Source: Bettongia penicillata ogilbyi (taxonomy: Eukaryota; Chordata; Mammalia; Diprotodontia; Potoroidae). Taken from it: DNA of 64,000 nt. Shown here one piece after another: positions 34,332 through 46,265 of this stretch (the stretch's first letter is position 1; every line of letters begins with the position of its first letter). The notes below the pieces were generated by a model, which was given only the letters and a program-made list of their open reading frames with translations, made no database searches and was not told the origin of the DNA. Made by a program: the position numbers and the translations under genes. The stretch is taken from NCBI GenBank assembly GCA_023548195.1, contig JAJHZJ010000496.1, positions 10,943,570 through 11,007,569 on the forward strand, in the 5' to 3' direction.

Positions 34332-34646
34332 TGGGGCAGCTAAGTGGTACAGTGGATAGAGCACCAATGCAGGAGTCAGGAGGACCTGAGTTCAAATCTC
34401 ACCTCAGACACTTGACACTCACTAGCTGTGTGACCTTGCGCAAGTCACTTAACCCCAGTTGCCTCATCCTGGGTCATCTCCAGCCATCCTGATGAATATC
34501 TGGTCGCTGAATTGAGATGACACTGGAGGAGAAGTGAGGCTGGTGACCTGCACAGTCCTCCCTCACTCAAAATCAAGTCAAGTGCAAGTCATGTCGTTAT
34601 TTCTCTGATGGCATGGTCTTCTTTGGCAATGAAGGACGAACACACA
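34332..34646 (+). mobile_element. Marsupial SINE, 315 bp, second tail type
   Basis: tRNA-like head 'ggggcagctaagtggtacag', 'gagttcaaatctcacctcag', 'cgcaagtcacttaacccc', then the body 'ggtcatctccagccatcctg', 'gaggagaagtgaggctggtg', and the tail 'tgatggcatggtcttctttg' then 'aatgaaggacgaacac'. Flanked by target duplications tgcttgataaat (34320-34331) and tgcttaataaat (34647-34658), 11 of 12 identical. Confidence 0.9.
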
Positions 34647-34904
34647 TGCTTAATAAATGCTTACTGACTAATTAGAGAACTATGTGAATATTGGTTACTG
34701 CTCAGTACAAATGACAGAACTTTTAGGTTAAGGAAAGATGGGAGTTTGTTTGATCCTCGACTGGCTTAGAAGATGGTGCGTTCCCACTCCATGGAGGTCT
34801 GACAAGTAATGGTCGGATACCTTATTTGGGTACGTTACAATGGGGATTCTCTTTTTTTGCCAGTCATAAACTCCCTTGGCATTCCAAGGACCCTTTCTCA
34901 GAAG

Positions 34905-35330
34905 ACTAGTTTTTAAAATGTTATTTTAATTTATTTTTAGTTTTCAATATTCACTTCCATAAGTTTTAAATTTTCTTCCCCTTCCTGCTCTCCCCTCACC
35001 AAGACAGCATGTAATCTGATATAGTCTCTACATATACATTCCTGTTAAACATGTTTCCACATTAGTCATGTCGTATAGAAGAATTGAAATTAATGGGAGG
35101 AACCATAAGAAAGAAACAGAACAAAACAAAACAAAAGGAAATAGTCTGCTTCATCTGCATTCCGACCCCATAGTTCTTTCTCTGGATGTGGATGGCATTT
35201 TCCATCATGAGTCCTTTGGAATTGTTTTGGGTCCTTGCTTTGTTGAGAAGAGCTAAGTCTATCAAAGTCAGTCATCTTGTCCTGTGGCTGTTACTGGGTA
35301 CAATATTCTCCAGGTTCAGAAGAGTATTTC
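34905..35330 (-). mobile_element. L1-lineage 3' end, antisense
   Basis: 'tccacattagtcatgtcgta', 'agttctttctctggatgtgg', 'tccatcatgagtcctttgg', 'gggtacaatattctccagg'. Standard marsupial L1 3'UTR on the minus strand. Confidence 0.82.
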
Positions 35331-35649
35331 TAAATGCATTAAATAAAATATATAGACTACAAAGGAAACATTATTTTGAAATACAAGTCTCAATTTTTTT
35401 TAAAGTTCACACACCCCAAGTTAAGATTCCCCCTGTCCTAAAGGCAATCAGTAAAGCTCTAGTAAAAGTTCATAGGATCATTGGGTTTTGGGCCATTTAG
35501 TTTAACCCACTTATTTTACATACAAGGAAACCCAAGTAACTTCCCAAGGTCATACACCTGGCAAGCATCAGATGGGGGATGTGACCATGGATTCTCTGAC
35601 CCTCTGTACCGTGGGAATACTCACTTGCTCTCAATCCCCTTTAATAGGG

Positions 35650-35882
35650 TTTCCCTCAGTTGTTCAGTAATGTCCAATTCTACATGGATTTTGTCCGCGG
35701 TTTTTGGAGTGGTTTGTTATTTCCTTCTTCAGTGTGTCCTCAGATGAGGAGCTGAGGCAAATAGGGGCTAAGTGACTTGCCCAGGGTCACAAAGCTAATA
35801 GGTGCCTAAGGCCACATTTGAATTCAGGTCTTGTTGACTGTAAGCCTGGTGCTCTAGCCACTGTACCACTGAGCTGTCCCTT
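35650..35882 (-). mobile_element. Marsupial SINE with RTE/BovB-like tail
   Basis: Antisense: 'ttcagtaatgtccaattc', 'tttttggagtggtttgttat', 'aagtgacttgcccagggtc', 'tggtgctctagccactgtacc'. Confidence 0.85.
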
Positions 35883-36734
35883 CCAATTACTTTTCTGAAA
35901 AAGCACCAAATCACTGGTGACTGTTAGGGCAAAGGAAGGATCTAAGGTCCATAAGAGTAAGATGTGGGAGATAGACAATCATGGCAGGCACACAAGTAGC
36001 CAAAGCCGAGGTGTTATTCAGGAAATATACAAACGCAAGGCGAGGTTTGCTGGTCAATCAGTCATGTTATTATAGTGAAGGATGGTCATGCTGAGCAAAC
36101 ATAGCACTGACAGCCAGGGAATGCTGAAGACCCGGAAGAAGGTCTCAACCTTCCTCTTTGGAGGATTTACGAGAGGGCATGAACAGGAGGAGAAGATGGC
36201 CTAAGTGACTTAGAAATGTGTGCCTTTGGAGATCACAAACTTAATGGGTCATTGAAAGAAAAAGAGTGGCAAACAGATTAGGATGATTTCCCTTCATTAC
36301 TTTGGTGAAGAAAGGTACCAAAATGTATTAAAAATTTCCTGAAAAAATAAAACAAGAATCTATAACCAGTGGAAAGACCCTGTAAAGAACTAGAGAATAA
36401 CGTTCCTAAAAACACCCAACATGATGTTAGGAATGTCCTTACATCTCATCTAATTTCATTTGTTCTTCCTGCCTACCCAGCTTATTTTAAAACTGTAGTT
36501 TTCTCCATCAACTTTAGAATCTTTTTTTTATTGATGTCTTTTGATTTTTATACTACAGATATTTCCCAATATACCAATCCTATAGATGTGTCCTTTATGA
36601 TAAAGAAAAATCAGCCAACCCAGAAATCTCACTTGTCAGTGTAGGCAACATTCTGCATCTGTAGCCTCCCCTCTCTTTAATCAGAGAGGGCATATATATG
36701 TTTCATCACATGTTCTTTAGGATTACTCCTCCTC
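35883..36734. other. Intergenic, unassigned
   Basis: No recognised element. Confidence 0.45.
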
Positions 36735-36977
36735 CTGACAATAATAACTAGCATTTATAGAGTACCTACTGTGTTCCAGACTGTATGCTAATATCATCTC
36801 GAGTTCCTCACAACAATCCTGTGAAGTAGGTGCTGTTATTATCCCCGTTTTATGGGTGAGGAAACTGAGGCAGGCCAGAGGGTAGCAAGCCCAGGGTCAC
36901 ACAACTGGTAAGTGTCCCAGGCCAGATTTGAACCGTGTTCTTCCTGACTCCAGTCCCAGAACTCTATCTACTATGTA
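36735..36977 (-). repeat. MIR-type CORE-SINE, nearly full
   Basis: Antisense: 'tagagtacctactgtgttccag', 'cctgtgaagtaggtgctg', 'gaggaaactgaggcagg', 'agggtcacacaactggtaag'. Confidence 0.92.
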
Positions 36978-37019
36978 AGTATAAGATTGGTCATTGCACC
37001 TAATATATGTTAGCTACCC

Positions 37020-37247
37020 TTCTAGGGTTGTTTTTATTTATAATATTGTAGTCATTGTGTATATTCCTTTCCTGTTTCTGCTTTCCTCTCTCTACATCAG
37101 ATTATACAGACCTTCCTTGTTTCTCTGAATCCTTCATTCATTTTCTTAAGGCTTAATTAATGTTCTGTTACATTCATATGTCACATCTTGTTCAGTCATT
37201 CCTCAATCAATAACATCTACCTTATTTCCATCAAGAAATCAGTACCT
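37020..37247 (-). mobile_element. L1-lineage 3' fragment, antisense
   Basis: 'gtagtcattgtgtatattcc', 'tgttctgttacattcatatg', 'cttgttcagtcattcctc'. It may belong with the antisense L1 at 37855 onward. Confidence 0.65.
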
Positions 37248-37254
37248 TTCATGA

Positions 37255-37455
37255 GTGGCCAGGGTCTCCCATTGCATCCCGGGCCATCTCCAGTCATTCT
37301 GATTCATGTCGGTTCACTGGATCCCGATGGCTCTGAAGGAGAAAGTGAGTCTGGTGACACAGCCCTCCCTCACTCAAATCAGAATCAACAGCGTCTTGTC
37401 ATCTTCTTGATGTCATGGTCCTCTTCGAGAACAAAGGACAAACACAACAAATTTC
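37255..37455 (+). mobile_element. SINE 3' half, second tail type
   Basis: 'gggccatctccagtcattctg', 'gatggctctgaaggagaaag', 'cacagccctccctcactc', tail 'tgatgtcatggtcctcttcg' then 'aacaaaggacaaacac'. The tRNA-like head is missing. Confidence 0.82.
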
Positions 37456-37464
37456 GTGTAATTT

Positions 37465-37612
37465 GGAGAGGCAGTAGAACATAGTAGATAGCAAGCCAGC
37501 CTAAGAGTTAGGAAGTCCTGAGTTTAGATCCCACTTCTGAGCCATACTGACTACGTGAACCTCACCTAATCACTTAACCTCTGAGCGTCCTTAGGCAACT
37601 CCTTCAAGATGA
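37465..37612 (+). repeat. MIR-type CORE-SINE, 5' part
   Basis: 'aggcagtagaacatagtag', 'gagtttagatcccacttctg', 'taatcacttaacctctgag'. Confidence 0.8.
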
Positions 37613-37623
37613 TAAATTACATG

Positions 37624-37854
37624 GAACTATGTCCAAAGAACTACAAAACTGCACAATTTTTGATCCTGCAATACTACTACTAAGTCTGTATACCAAAGAG
37701 ATTTTTTTTAAAAAAGGGAAAAGAATCCATTTGTACAAAAATATTGATATCAGCTCTTTTTGTAGTGGCTAAGAATTGGAAATTGAGGGGCTGTCCATCC
37801 ATTGGGGAATGGCTAAACAAATTGTGGTATCTGATTTAAATGGATTATTATTTG
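37624..37854 (+). mobile_element. L1 ORF2-end fragment, sense
   Basis: 'ggaactatgtccaaagaac', 'taagaattggaaattgagg', 'ggggaatggctaaacaaattg'. Meets an antisense L1 piece head-on at 37854/37855. Confidence 0.75.
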
Positions 37855-38820
37855 GGTATAGTTCCAAATTACTCTCCAGAATAGTTGGATCAGTTCACAA
37901 CTCTATCTACAATGCATTAGGTCCTACATCTCCTCCAACATTTATCATTTTCCTTTCATGCTATATTAACCAATCTGATAGTGTGAGGTGGTACTGATGG
38001 GGTGCTTGGGTGCATGTGCTTGGGCCCTGATTCTAAAATCACATTTCTCTTTAAAAATCACATTTCTCTCTAGCCTCAAAACACTATCCCAGGCAGTTTC
38101 TCCCCAGCCCAAGGACACAGCCTACCCTAGCAACAACCATTATCTCCCTTCCTGCAGTAGTAGCCAGCTGCACCTTTAGGACTCATTAGTCTGAACCAGC
38201 TGTGTACTGGGTCATAATGACATTTACTACTCACTGGCCGATCATATGTATCCAGTCATATGTAGACATACATATGCTCCTTTACATTTATCTTGTCTAA
38301 CAAAACATTGAGGAGAGCAACCCGATATTTCTGAGCCAGTCCTGACAGCTAGTTGACTTACTGATGTTTCAGGCCTAAAACCACACCTCCAGGTAGTCCC
38401 ACCTGATGAATTTTGGGTAAAACACCTGTGCAGCAGATACCAAAAGTGCATGTTCCTTTAAGAACTGATGACTCCTTAACCACTCCCTAATCCCACCCCA
38501 AAACACCTAGCATATTTGGCACAAGTGATATTATAGAATATCATTTATGATATTTCGCTGTACACCTTTAAGACTGCAGGTCCCCTAAGAACTCTTGCCT
38601 GCAGAAAAGCGTAATAAATCTTTACCTTGACCTCAACAGTGTTTGGGTCCATGAATTCTTCTCCAGATGACCAGCCCCAGGTATCCCATTCTGTTGTGGG
38701 AGTCTTATACCCCCTTCCAGTCCTCATCAGTACCTCAGAGTTTTAGCATACTTTAATATCATATATTATTTTCTTTTTTCTATTCTTTATATGTTTATGG
38801 TTTTTTTTGATATGTGTCAA
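37855..38820 (-). mobile_element. L1 ORF2-end fragment, antisense, split by an LTR
   Basis: 37855-37994: 'ttactctccagaatagttgg', 'ctcctccaacatttatcatt', 'gtgtgaggtggtac'. It resumes at 38734 with 'ctcagagttttagcatac', exactly the expected continuation, to about 38820. Confidence 0.78.
37995..38729 (+). mobile_element. Solo LTR of an endogenous retrovirus (ERV1/gamma type likely)
   Basis: 735 bp starting TGATGGGG and ending CCTCATCA, so it has TG...CA termini in a short inverted repeat (7 of 8). A poly(A) signal AATAAA lies at 38613-38618, followed by a 'gtgtttgggtccatgaattc' stretch before the end, as in R/U5. Flanked by a 4-bp duplication GTAC (37991-37994 and 38730-38733), the size usual for gammaretrovirus-like elements. 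No gag, pol or env is present, so this is the remnant left by LTR-LTR recombination. Orientation is set by the AATAAA. Confidence 0.85.
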
Positions 38821-39514
38821 AATTCTAATAGAAGTTAAAGAAGTTGAAAAAAAGATCTGGAACAAGGGTTGACCTACAATAGTAAAAGGAATTTGTTCAT
38901 AAGGAATTTCCAACACTATTGAATCTTAGATCTGGTCTAAAAAATAAAAGTATTTATATTTTAAAATTGATTATTCACATTCACATCTGAGTTCTGCAGT
39001 AAGAGGGTGGATCCATTGAATCCCAAGCTGGCAAGCTTGTGCTTCCATTTCTGTACAAAAGGATGTACAAGACATATGCCCGAGGAAGCACAGATTCTCT
39101 AGATGATAGCCCTACAAAACTTTGGGGCCCAGGGTGCTTCACTGCTTGAGAGGAGGGAGCTCTTGGCTATTGCAGCCAGAGAGGATACAATGAGCATGAA
39201 GCAAAAGGAATGTCTCAGAACCTTAGAAATTTTTGGAAACAATAACCACAGCAACAACAAAACTGGGAAGGATAATCTGGAAGAAGAAAACTTTGACTGA
39301 CAAAGCTGGTCCCCTTTGGGACTGGCAGTAAAAGCAGTGGTGGCACTAGAGCAGAGAGATGAGGGGTCAGGTTCTCCCTCTGGGGGTCTGTCTTCAACAG
39401 GACTCCTGTCCCAAGAAGTTATGTTGATGGCCTCAAGTGTTTGGGAGTTTTGGTGCTAAAGTTTTCCTGTGTACTCCAAGAACTGTAGCAAAGTTTCCTA
39501 CCCTCTCTCAAGTG
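38821..39514. other. Intergenic, unassigned
   Basis: Nothing recognised. Confidence 0.45.
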
Positions 39515-39770
39515 ATTAATACTAATAACCAGCATTCCTGTATTGCTTTAAGAGTTGTAAAACATTTTACATATATTAATATTAATATTACATTGTGTGA
39601 TCACCACAAAAGTCTCTGTGAAGAGCCATTATTCTTCCCATTTTAAAGATGAGGAAACTGAGGCCAAGAGAATTTAAGTGATCTACATGCCCATAGTTAC
39701 ACAGCTAGTAAGTGTCTGAGACACGATTTGAATGCAGACCTTCCTGATTCCAAGTCCAGCACTCCTTCCA
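39515..39770 (-). repeat. MIR-type CORE-SINE, nearly full
   Basis: Antisense: 'ttttaaagatgaggaaactg', 'agttacacagctagtaagtg', 'accttcctgattccaagtcc'. Confidence 0.92.
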
Positions 39771-40844
39771 GCTACTTCCCAGAAGTGATCGTTATACCTC
39801 TTCTCATTGTCCTGGGGAAGCAGAAGAAGTATTTGGGAGCTGGTGTACCTCACTACCTGACTACATGGCACCCACATAATAACATGGAGAAGGAGACCCT
39901 TTTGCAACATACCAATGCTGATGCCTATCAGAAACACTCATTAGTGGGTAAACTGAGTGGATCTCTCTTCCATACTGGGAAGATAAAATGAGAGGGGACA
40001 GGGATTGGCCTCACTATATTGAGGAATTAGGAGATGCTTTACTGTGGGAATGTGTGGGAGGGGGTAGTCATGTATAGAGGGAATTTTCCTCGCTATGCCC
40101 TTTAATTAAACAAGAAGCAGTAAAGTGTAGTCACCACTACACTGCAGGGGATGAAGAATTGGCATGGAGGCCACAAAGACTTGGAATCATCCTGACTTTG
40201 ACACATACTGGACGTGAGACCTGGGGCAAAGCACTCCAGTTCTCAATACTCTTGACAGATACTCAATACTCTGAGCAGAAGTTGTTAACCTGCATTAGCA
40301 GATGAAGTAGATGAAGTTTTGTCTGTTAAGAGTTCCTTCTGCCAATGAAATCATCGATTTAATTAACTGTATTTTGCTTTGAAATAGCGTGTCCTCCTTG
40401 TAAAAAAATAAAAAAGCACATTGGTGGGGGCTTGTGAGTTAGAGGAGATATAAGTCCACAAAGTGACTTGGCTTCAGGATTCTCTTGTGGGAGGTATGAC
40501 CCCACCTATGATACAAATTAGCAGCTGTCATTCCACTGAGTGAATTTTTGGCCTCTGAGCCTTGTAGGGTTCCATCTGTAAGTCATTTAGTCTATCTGTT
40601 TTCCATAGTACTTGCTAGGTAAGCACTGTCTTTGCAAGTTGTGATCTAGGCCTGTAGAGCACTTCATTTGTCAGGGGACCCCAAGGAAGGTTTCCCCCTC
40701 ATCTTTAAGGCCAATCCACCAATTAGCATTGTGCTAATGTAGAACATGCTTGAGGCCACTTTGTGTCAGCTGGTCTGAGTCCATCCAAGCTATGATCCAT
40801 TTCTAGTCAAATGAAAAGCAACTGTTGGCTTTGAGGCCACACCA
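39771..40844. other. Intergenic, unassigned
   Basis: No element named with confidence. The last 150 bp may be an eroded extension of the L3 copy that follows. Confidence 0.4.
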
Positions 40845-41358
40845 TATTATGGTGGCCCAAAAGGCAAGTGTGATCTTGGCCTGTATGAAGAGGAGCTGAT
40901 GGCCTATTGTCCTCTGCCCTGGTCTGACCATATCTGGAGTCATGTGTTCTGTTCCGGACACCACAATTTAGGAAGGACATGGATAAGTTGTGGAGAAAAA
41001 GACCTTGGGAGAGTGCCACAGGAAGATCAATTAAAGAAAATGGGGAAACTAATCTTGGAGAGGAGAAGACTCAGAGGGGTACATGAGAGTTGTCTTCAAG
41101 ATTTGAAGGGCCATCACACAGAAGAGGAATTCAACCTGTCCTGGTCAGCACCAAAGGACAGTTAGGAGCCATGGGTCAAAGTTGAAAAGAGTCAGATATT
41201 AGGAAGTTCTAACAAATGGAGCCATCCCAAGATAGAATGGACTGCCTTGGGAGGTCATGGAGGGAACCCATGTCCCTGGAGGTCTTCAGGAAGGGCCAGG
41301 TTTAACTAGGTGGCCCGGAGGTCTCTTCCAACTCTCAAAGTCTGGGATTCTAGGATCC
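40845..41358 (+). mobile_element. L3/CR1 LINE 3' end
   Basis: 'gtggcccaaaaggcaagtg', 'ctgccctggtctgaccatatc', 'ggacaccacaatttaggaagg', 'tcttcaagatttgaaggg', 'actgccttgggaggtcatgg', 'gtctcttccaactctcaaag'. This order is the C-terminal and 3' end of CR1/L3 LINEs. It is an old copy with broken frames. Confidence 0.87.
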
Positions 41359-41437
41359 TTCTGAAGTTGGCAATGGAGATCAATGCATTCTAGTATCTGC
41401 TCTGGCACATAGCTGCCTCCTGTATATGATGATGGCT

Positions 41438-41620
41438 TAGGGTCATAGAATCTTAGCTCTAGAGTGGGAAGGGACCCTATAGGTGAGGAAATTGAGACTT
41501 AAAGAGGCTAAGAGATTTGCTCAAGGTTACACAGGAAAGAAGTGGCTGAGGCAGCATTTGAACTCAGTTTCTATGATGCCAAGTTCCATATTCTTTCTAC
41601 CGCACCATATACCCAACCAT
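41438..41620 (-). repeat. MIR-type CORE-SINE
   Basis: Antisense: 'gtgaggaaattgagacttaaag', 'gctcaaggttacacagg', 'tttgaactcagtttctatg'. Confidence 0.82.
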
Positions 41621-41654
41621 TGCCTCTTGTATCTAGTTCATTTTATGAAGCTTT

Positions 41655-41850
41655 ATAGGTTCATAAATTTAGAGCTGGAGGGTACTCTAAGGTCCACCCC
41701 TTGTTTACCCCTTTCATTTTGCACTTGAAGAAACTGGATTCAGAGGATTCTTGCCCAAGATCACACAGGCCACAAGTGTCAGAGGCAGGATTCTAACCTA
41801 GACTCAATAGTCAGTATGCTTACCACTGTAGCACACTGCCTCATTTCTGA
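41655..41850 (-). repeat. MIR-type CORE-SINE
   Basis: Antisense: 'ttagagctggagggtactc', 'cacttgaagaaactgg', 'aagatcacacaggccacaag'. Confidence 0.82.
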
Positions 41851-43429
41851 GCTAACCACCTGGAATGTCCTTTGCTGGGCAACATTCCTGGGGGCTCCTG
41901 GGTGGCATTTGTAAATAAACTGTCATCCAGAAAAAATTCATTGTGTAAGCAATTCTGCATCAAATTTAGATTCTGATTTTTTTTCAACTCAGCTGCTATA
42001 ATCTCACTTCCAAGTTCATCACAGCTCTGATATAACTGAGCTTTTAAATCGCCCTTCTATTGTAAACTTTCTCAATAAATATGGTTTTGAAGGATGTGTT
42101 TGTGAAGAGGATGAGGTGAATTTCCCTTCATCTAGAGCAAGTTCCAAGAATTGCACCCTAACCCCATAAACTCATTTTCTTCCCTGAGCCAATGTTTGAC
42201 CATTAGGTCCTCATCATTCACAGCCTAGTTTCTTGCTCTGATTATATATTTCTGTTGCATCATCCTGACCCTTACTCTGGAGTGGTGAGAAAGCCACTCT
42301 TCTTTGGAAAAAGTCCTCTACTCCCTTCTGGGACATGTTGGGAGGGAGCAGGGAGTGGTCTGTCTTTTCTACTTGGAATGTAACTCAGGTTTCCAACCAA
42401 GCCTCTAGTATTTTGTATGAGATTCTCCTAATTGGTGGAAAGAATGCTGATGTGATATTGCATGTGTGCAATGGAACAGAGTTAGGAGAGGAAAGACATT
42501 GCTCATTCTTTCTTTGAGGGAGACACCTGTGGTTTCAGACTATCTGCAGGACCAGCTCCAGGATGAAAGGAAAAATAAAAAGAGTCCCTTGCAGACATGC
42601 AGGGAAAGCTGGGTCCTCAACGTCTCCCTGATATCCGCGTTATCTCCCTAGAGATTTCAGGGACTTTCCCCTTGGGCGAAGTTGAGATTTCTCTCTTAGT
42701 TGATTGAGGTCTCACCTCATACTCATCTAAAGAGCTCATTCAATCTTGTACATTTTCTGGTATATTCTAATCTGTATAACTTCTCCAGTTTCTGTTTACT
42801 TGCATAAGGGAGTTCACTTGCTGTTCACTATTTATGACGATCTTTTGTATAACTTACATTTGAGTGGAGTGAGACTAGCTGAGGACTACCCTTAAAGGGG
42901 AGAGCAACAGGAAAAGCTTATGGCTTTTTGATCTAAACCAATTGCGACCTTGAACCAGTAATGCTTTAGGGGTGCATAGAACTATAATTCTAGTCCAGTA
43001 TTATGCTCTCAGAGGAGAACAGAGCAGTCAGCCTTTTGGTCTTTTTTCTACCCTCAAGGTAGAAATCCTAGTTTCCCTTGAAGATGAGTGGACAAAGTTC
43101 CAGCAGTATCTCTCAATGCCTTCCTTGGAATCTTCAGTCTACACATTTAGACGGCCTGTATGGACACATACACCTTACACGGACAACACACACTTTATAA
43201 TACCAAGGGTTATAGGGTTCATTTGAAGTTGGTCATATCATTTTTATGTCTCAGAATCTTTAGTGAATCATATTTCCTCACCTACTTGCGCAAAGGACAT
43301 AAATTGGTTGTGTCTTTTCTGAAGGAAAAAGCGGCAGAGTGCTCTTAGAAATGCCCAGCAGTGTAGAGCTCACATGGTCATGATGCTCCCTCTCCCCCTC
43401 TCTGATCGGTGGCCAGTTCTTGCCCTTGT
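41851..43429. other. Intergenic, unassigned
   Basis: 1.6 kb with no recognised element or exon. Confidence 0.45.
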
Positions 43430-44048
43430 GACATCCTTCACAACTCTCTCTACTCACAAGGCTTTCACCTCTCACTTATACTATTCTAGGAAGTCTCCTA
43501 ACTGATCTCTCTAACCCATCTTCCACGTGGTTTATAAAATTATCTTCCTAAATTACAGATTTGTCACTCTCCTGACTTTAGGACCACATATAAGTGGCTT
43601 TGTTTAGTATTTAAAGTCACCAACAAACTGGCCCCAGTCATTTCATATTTCTCCCCTTTACACATTCTAAATAGGCCAACCAAACTGACTTACTTACCAT
43701 TTCTCCTAAATGAAATTCCACTTCCTGACTTTCCAAGGTCCCTCCTGCTGGAAATATTCTCCCCCTCACCTCTGCCTCTTGGAATTCCAAACTTCTTCTG
43801 GTTCATAACTCCTGGGGAAAGCAATTCCTAATCCTCTCAGTTCTTCGGGCTTCCCCCCTGTTTTGTCCCCAGTTAATTTGTGCCTACTTTGTATGTAATT
43901 GTCTAACTACATGTTGTACCTTGCCCACCAGAATATAAACTTGACTAAAGAGATGATTTCATTTCTTGTCTGTCCCAGAGTCTGGTATTTAGTAGGTGCT
44001 TAATGAAGCGTGATTATTTTGTTTGTTGACTGAATAAATGAATAACTT
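43430..44048 (+). repeat. L2 LINE 3' end, 0.6 kb
   Basis: 'aacaaactggccccagtc', 'tgctggaaatattctccccc', 'cacctctgcctcttggaattcc', 'tttgtatgtaattgtctaac', 'gtatttagtaggtgcttaatg'. This is the longest L2 copy in the window. Confidence 0.85.
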
Positions 44049-44459
44049 ACCTCTCCAACCTTAACACCTTCTATAGGTAAATGGGTCCACCTGTTTCTGT
44101 GATGTAGCAATGCTTATTAAGAGGGACAGTAAGCATTTTCTATGGAAAACACATGGATCCCTGTCCCAACCCCTACCCTATGGCCATTAATCTTAGATAT
44201 CCTGAGCACACCTGAAGGTTAGGAATTTAGGACATCAACTGAGTCTGTGGACCCACAGGAAGTGCTAGAGCAAGAGAAAGGCACATTATACAAGTGCTGG
44301 GGAGACAAAGGTCTTCTGACTCCATAGTCAGAGCTCTTTCCCCTTTGCCACATTCTCTCCCCTTTCTACCAGGAGAAGCTCGTATTCAGATAGGTTTTCC
44401 CAACTATGATCCTAATGTAGTTCTAGGAAGTAATTTGAAGCATAACGGTTCTTCATTAA
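44049..44459. other. Intergenic, unassigned
   Basis: Nothing recognised. Confidence 0.45.
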
Positions 44460-44590
44460 AATAGGAAAAAATGTTCCAAATTGCTAATGAAGAAATGCAA
44501 ATGAAAGCAACTCTGAGGTTCCACTTCACAGACCTCTGAAATCAACTTGACAGTTCATGATCTGAAAAGCATAAAGGAAGTAGATAAAAC
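44460..44590 (+). mobile_element. L1 ORF2-end fragment, sense
   Basis: 'aatgaagaaatgcaaatgaaa', 'caactctgaggttccacttc'. Confidence 0.65.
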
Positions 44591-45189
44591 AAATTCCGTT
44601 GAGTGGGAAAGGAAACCCTCCAGGACACTACATTTTGGGTAGAGGGGAGACAGACTCGGGGAAGCAAGCCTCCATAGGGTTGCTATTAAGGGCAGCTGCT
44701 TCCTATTAGGGAACAGGATGAGACTGAATCAGGTAGGAGCTCTCTCAAAGAATGGGCCACTGGGGAAATGGAAGCACTGCCAGCTAGTAGCTTGTTGGTT
44801 TAACTGTTCTTGCTAACTAGATGCTATAACCTTAGTTGTTTCTGTGCTGCTGAAAGAATGAAAGAACTTTCAAAATGTGAATGTAACAAATAAAAAAGTA
44901 CATCCTCCTTTTGAATCATCATTTAGAAATATTGCACTCTTTAAATTTTGGTGCCCTGAGGACAGAGCCCTAGGCACTCCATCCTAGTTACAGCCCTGCC
45001 ACTCTCTTTTTGGTATTAGTCAGAATCATTATTATCATAATGTTCATTCTGTCCTCCACCGAGGTTCTTAAAGTGTCATGGATGTGTCAACCAGGGTTGT
45101 CTGCTTTCACTGGTATGATTTATTCATTCAATATTCAGTGCCTACTACATGCACTACATGTTCTGTGGGAACAGAAATCAGTTATCTGT
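44591..45189. other. Intergenic, unassigned
   Basis: Nothing recognised. Confidence 0.45.
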
Positions 45190-45435
45190 CAATAAGAATT
45201 TCTTAAGCATTTACTATGTGCCAGGCACCGTGTTAACAGCTTTATAAATACTATCTCATTTGATCCTTTCAACAACCCTGGGAGGTAAGTGCTATTGTCC
45301 CTATTTTACAGATGAGGAAACTGAGGCAAACAAAATTTAAGTGACTTGCCCAGGGTCAGTAGGAAACTATATTTGAACTCAGGTCTTCCTAACTCCAGGC
45401 CCAACATTCTCTCCACTGAGCCACCTAGCAGTTCT
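45190..45435 (-). repeat. MIR-type CORE-SINE, nearly full
   Basis: Antisense: 'tactatgtgccaggcaccg', 'tctcatttgatcctttcaac', 'gatgaggaaactgaggc', 'gtgacttgcccagggtc', 'tcttcctaactccaggccc'. Confidence 0.94.
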
Positions 45436-45759
45436 CTCTTCCTGGAATGAGTGAACTATTTATTAGTCCCTAGCAAATAGGGAATTTCCCCAGTCCATTG
45501 AATCAGGAGTTCCCCTGATCACCACTGCTACAACTATATAAATGTGAATTATTATGATTAGGGATGGGGCCTAGACCCATGATTTCATTGGCATAGGGAA
45601 CTCAAAGATAATTAAATTACTCCTCCAATGCAGGCCTGCACTTACTCTGCCAGCTCGTAAAGGGTTGCCTAGGACACCGAGAGATCAAGTGATCCCAGAG
45701 CCTAAGTGCAAGAGGCAGAATTTAAACCAAGGCTAGTTTTCTGTCTACTCAGGCCCTCC

Positions 45760-46265
45760 TACCTTTCCAGTTTTCTTAGACTTTCCTCCAGACACACTAT
45801 TTTCCAATAACACTGGCATACTTTCTGTTCCTCACACACACGCAGCGCTCAACCTCTGCCTGTGTCTTTTGTGTGTGTGCCTCTCCCTGGGAATGCTCTT
45901 GCCTCTTCACCTTCCCTGGCTTCCTTCAAGACTTCAAATCCAACTACAGAATGAAGCAGACTGTTTTCTCTTGTGTTTTGTTTTCTCATGGTTTCTCCCA
46001 TTCATTTTAATTCTTCTATGCAACATGACTAATGTGAAAATGTGTTTAATAAGAGTGTATGTGTAGAACCCATATAAGATTGCATGCTATCCTGGGGAGG
46101 GAGATGAGAGGGGAGGGGGAGAAAATTTAAGACTTTTGGAAGTGATTGTTGAAAACTGAAAACAAGTAAATTAATTTTAAAAAATAACAAATCCCAACCT
46201 TCCCAGCTGCTAATGCCTTCCGATCTCAAAGTGTCTCCTCTCTCTGCTGTGCATTAAATCTTGTA
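45760..46265 (+). repeat. L2 3' end split by an L1 tail
   Basis: Left: 'gccttctccctgggaatgc'-like sequence, 'cttccctggcttccttcaag' to about 45956. Right: 'cccaaccttcccagctgc', 'taatgccttccgatctc' from about 46191. The two halves are consecutive in L2. Confidence 0.75.
45957..46185 (+). mobile_element. Short 5'-truncated L1 3' end, inside L2
   Basis: About 230 bp: 'gcaacatgactaatgtgaaa', 'atgtgtttaataagagtg', 'cctggggagggagatgag', then an A-rich end at 46165-46190. A possible 10-bp target duplication is caaatccaac / caaatcccaac. Confidence 0.82.
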
